Shown in pieces: positions 63,133 to 64,000 of a DNA stretch of 64,000 bases; within the stretch, counting starts at the first letter, position 1, and every line of letters begins with the position of its first letter. The translations under genes were made by a program, and so were the position numbers. The stretch is from assembly GCA_963723495.1 (NCBI GenBank), contig CAVRQR010000006.1:496001-560000 (forward strand). The letters run 5' to 3'. The notes beneath the pieces were generated by a model that had not been told where the DNA came from, made no database searches, and saw only the letters and a list, made by a program, of their open reading frames with translations. The DNA comes from Gp6-AA40 sp963723495. Lineage in GTDB: Bacteria; Acidobacteriota; Vicinamibacteria; Vicinamibacterales; UBA2999.

Positions 63133-64000
63133 CTACTTGTACAAGTCGCCGGCGAGATACTTGAGGCCTGTATCGACGGCGACGGTTGCCACTACCTTGC
63201 CTGGCCCGAGCTCTCGCGCTAGTTGGAGCGCGCCAACCAGATTGAGTCCCGTTGATGTCCCCGCAAAAATGCCTTCTTCCCTGGCCGCACGGCGCGTCAT
63301 CGCCCGCCCCTCGTTCTCTTCGATGGCGCGCGCCTCGTCGTACGATCCTGCGACCAAATGTGGCGGCCAGAAGCCGGCAGCCGTGCCCTCGACACCATGC
63401 GGCCCACCCGTGCCAGCCGTGAGAAACGGCGAGGTCGATGGCTCGAGCGCGATAATGCGCGTCGCCGTGTCGACCTGCTTCAAGGCATTCGACACACCCA
63501 CCAGCATACCCGCCGTTCCTACCATGCCGACGAATGCGTCGACGCAGCCGATCTGCTCCACCAGTTCGCGGCCGATGCCAGCATAGCCATCCAGCGCGTC
63601 GGCATTGTTGAATTGATCGGTCCAAAAAGTGTTCGGGTCCCTTGCCAGTTCGGCGATTCGGGCCTTGAAGCGATCGAACAGCGCAGGCGTAACCTTACCT
63701 CCATCGCTCGGCACGATCTCGAGGTCGGCACCAAAGGCCCGCATCGTGTCGAGTTTCTCGACCGCGAAAGCGTCCGATGACAGAGGATGAAAGTCGTAGC
63801 CTTTCATCGCGCACACCATGGCCAACGACGAGCCGGTGCTGCCGCCGGTGTACTCGACGACGCGCATCCCTGGCCGCAATGCGCCACGTCGTTCGGCGCC
63901 TTCGATCATGGCGAGCGCCATCCGGTCCTTATACGACCCGGTTGGATTGAAGTATTCGAGCTTCACGAAGACATCGGCCGAACCGCGCGTAACGAGCCGC
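63133..64000 (-). CDS. Cysteine synthase-like PLP-dependent enzyme, N terminus outside the window
   Basis: The frame stays open to the right edge, so the protein starts outside. Visible residues include VFVKLEYFNPTGSYKDRMAL with the PLP-binding Lys, EYTGGSTGSSLAMVCAMKGY (substrate loop), and GIFAGTSTGLNLVGALQLAR (phosphate loop) near the C terminus. These fit the O-acetylserine sulfhydrylase/cystathionine beta-synthase group. FNPTGSYKDR with Tyr in place of Ser is seen in cysteine synthase relatives. Whether it makes cysteine or handles another beta-substituted serine is unknown. No regulatory CBS domain is present at the C terminus. Confidence 0.85.
   Translation of the reverse strand, partial: RLVTRGSADVFVKLEYFNPTGSYKDRMALAMIEGAERRGALRPGMRVVEYTGGSTGSSLAMVCAMKGYDFHPLSSDAFAVEKLDTMRAFGADLEIVPSDGGKVTPALFDRFKARIAELARDPNTFWTDQFNNADALDGYAGIGRELVEQIGCVDAFVGMVGTAGMLVGVSNALKQVDTATRIIALEPSTSPFLTAGTGGPHGVEGTAAGFWPPHLVAGSYDEARAIEENEGRAMTRRAAREEGIFAGTSTGLNLVGALQLARELGPGKVVATVAVDTGLKYLAGDLYK

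Noticed and set aside
1..64000. CRISPR array or tRNA genes
   Set aside because: No regularly spaced direct repeats and no recognisable tRNA fold with a TTCRANY arm were seen by eye. The only tandem repeat has two units with no spacer.

Overview
The window is GC-rich bacterial DNA. Its gene content resembles a soil Acidobacteriota, Vicinamibacteria-like genome: DUF1552 beside ankyrin repeats, a reaction-centre-type dihaem cytochrome c, Tat-exported amidohydrolase and ThDP enzymes, many molybdenum hydroxylases, and numerous short palindromic repeats. That placement is inference from gene families. No rRNA or tRNA gene was recognised.

Layout. 0-12 kb: the end of a DUF1552 gene, an ankyrin protein, a Tat amidohydrolase, an isocitrate lyase/PEP mutase-family enzyme, an isopropylmalate/homocitrate synthase-like enzyme, a fused 2Fe-2S/molybdopterin hydroxylase, a GT87-type membrane protein and an M24-family protein. 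12.2-23.0 kb: a same-strand catabolic and uptake block. It holds a short PEP-synthase-like phosphotransferase, an NMT1-type binding protein, a MetE-like methyltransferase, a 2-hydroxyacid dehydrogenase, a zinc alcohol dehydrogenase, a GlcG/HbpS protein and a complete Liv-type ABC transporter (two permeases, binding protein, two ATPases). 23-32.5 kb: two cytochromes c, a seven-bladed FG-GAP protein, a Tat-exported ThDP enzyme coupled to a DoxX protein, an NHL propeller and an M28 peptidase. 32.5-44.7 kb: a mosaic of small genes, transposase remnants, a PadR-regulated membrane protein, a truncated Ser/Thr kinase and two MFS transporters. 44.7-50.2 kb: a minus-strand two-component operon. 50.5-54.3 kb: a three-subunit aldehyde/xanthine dehydrogenase operon. 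54.6-57.8 kb: an Mla-type lipid transport operon. 57.9-64 kb: a receiver-ATPase regulator, a PEP-CTERM protein, nested insertion sequences and the end of a cysteine synthase-like gene.

Two features run through the window. First, at least fifteen places need a reading-frame change to restore a protein family, and every one is best explained by one extra base. This points to insertion-biased sequencing error more than to gene decay. Second, intergenic spaces carry several unrelated families of inverted repeats. Some overlap start codons or encode part of signal peptides.

The strongest biological leads are the 12.2-23.0 kb uptake and conversion block, the exported ThDP enzyme with its redox neighbours, and an IS91-type element that pairs a tyrosine recombinase with an HUH transposase inside long inverted repeats. 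Substrates of the catabolic genes cannot be read from sequence alone.
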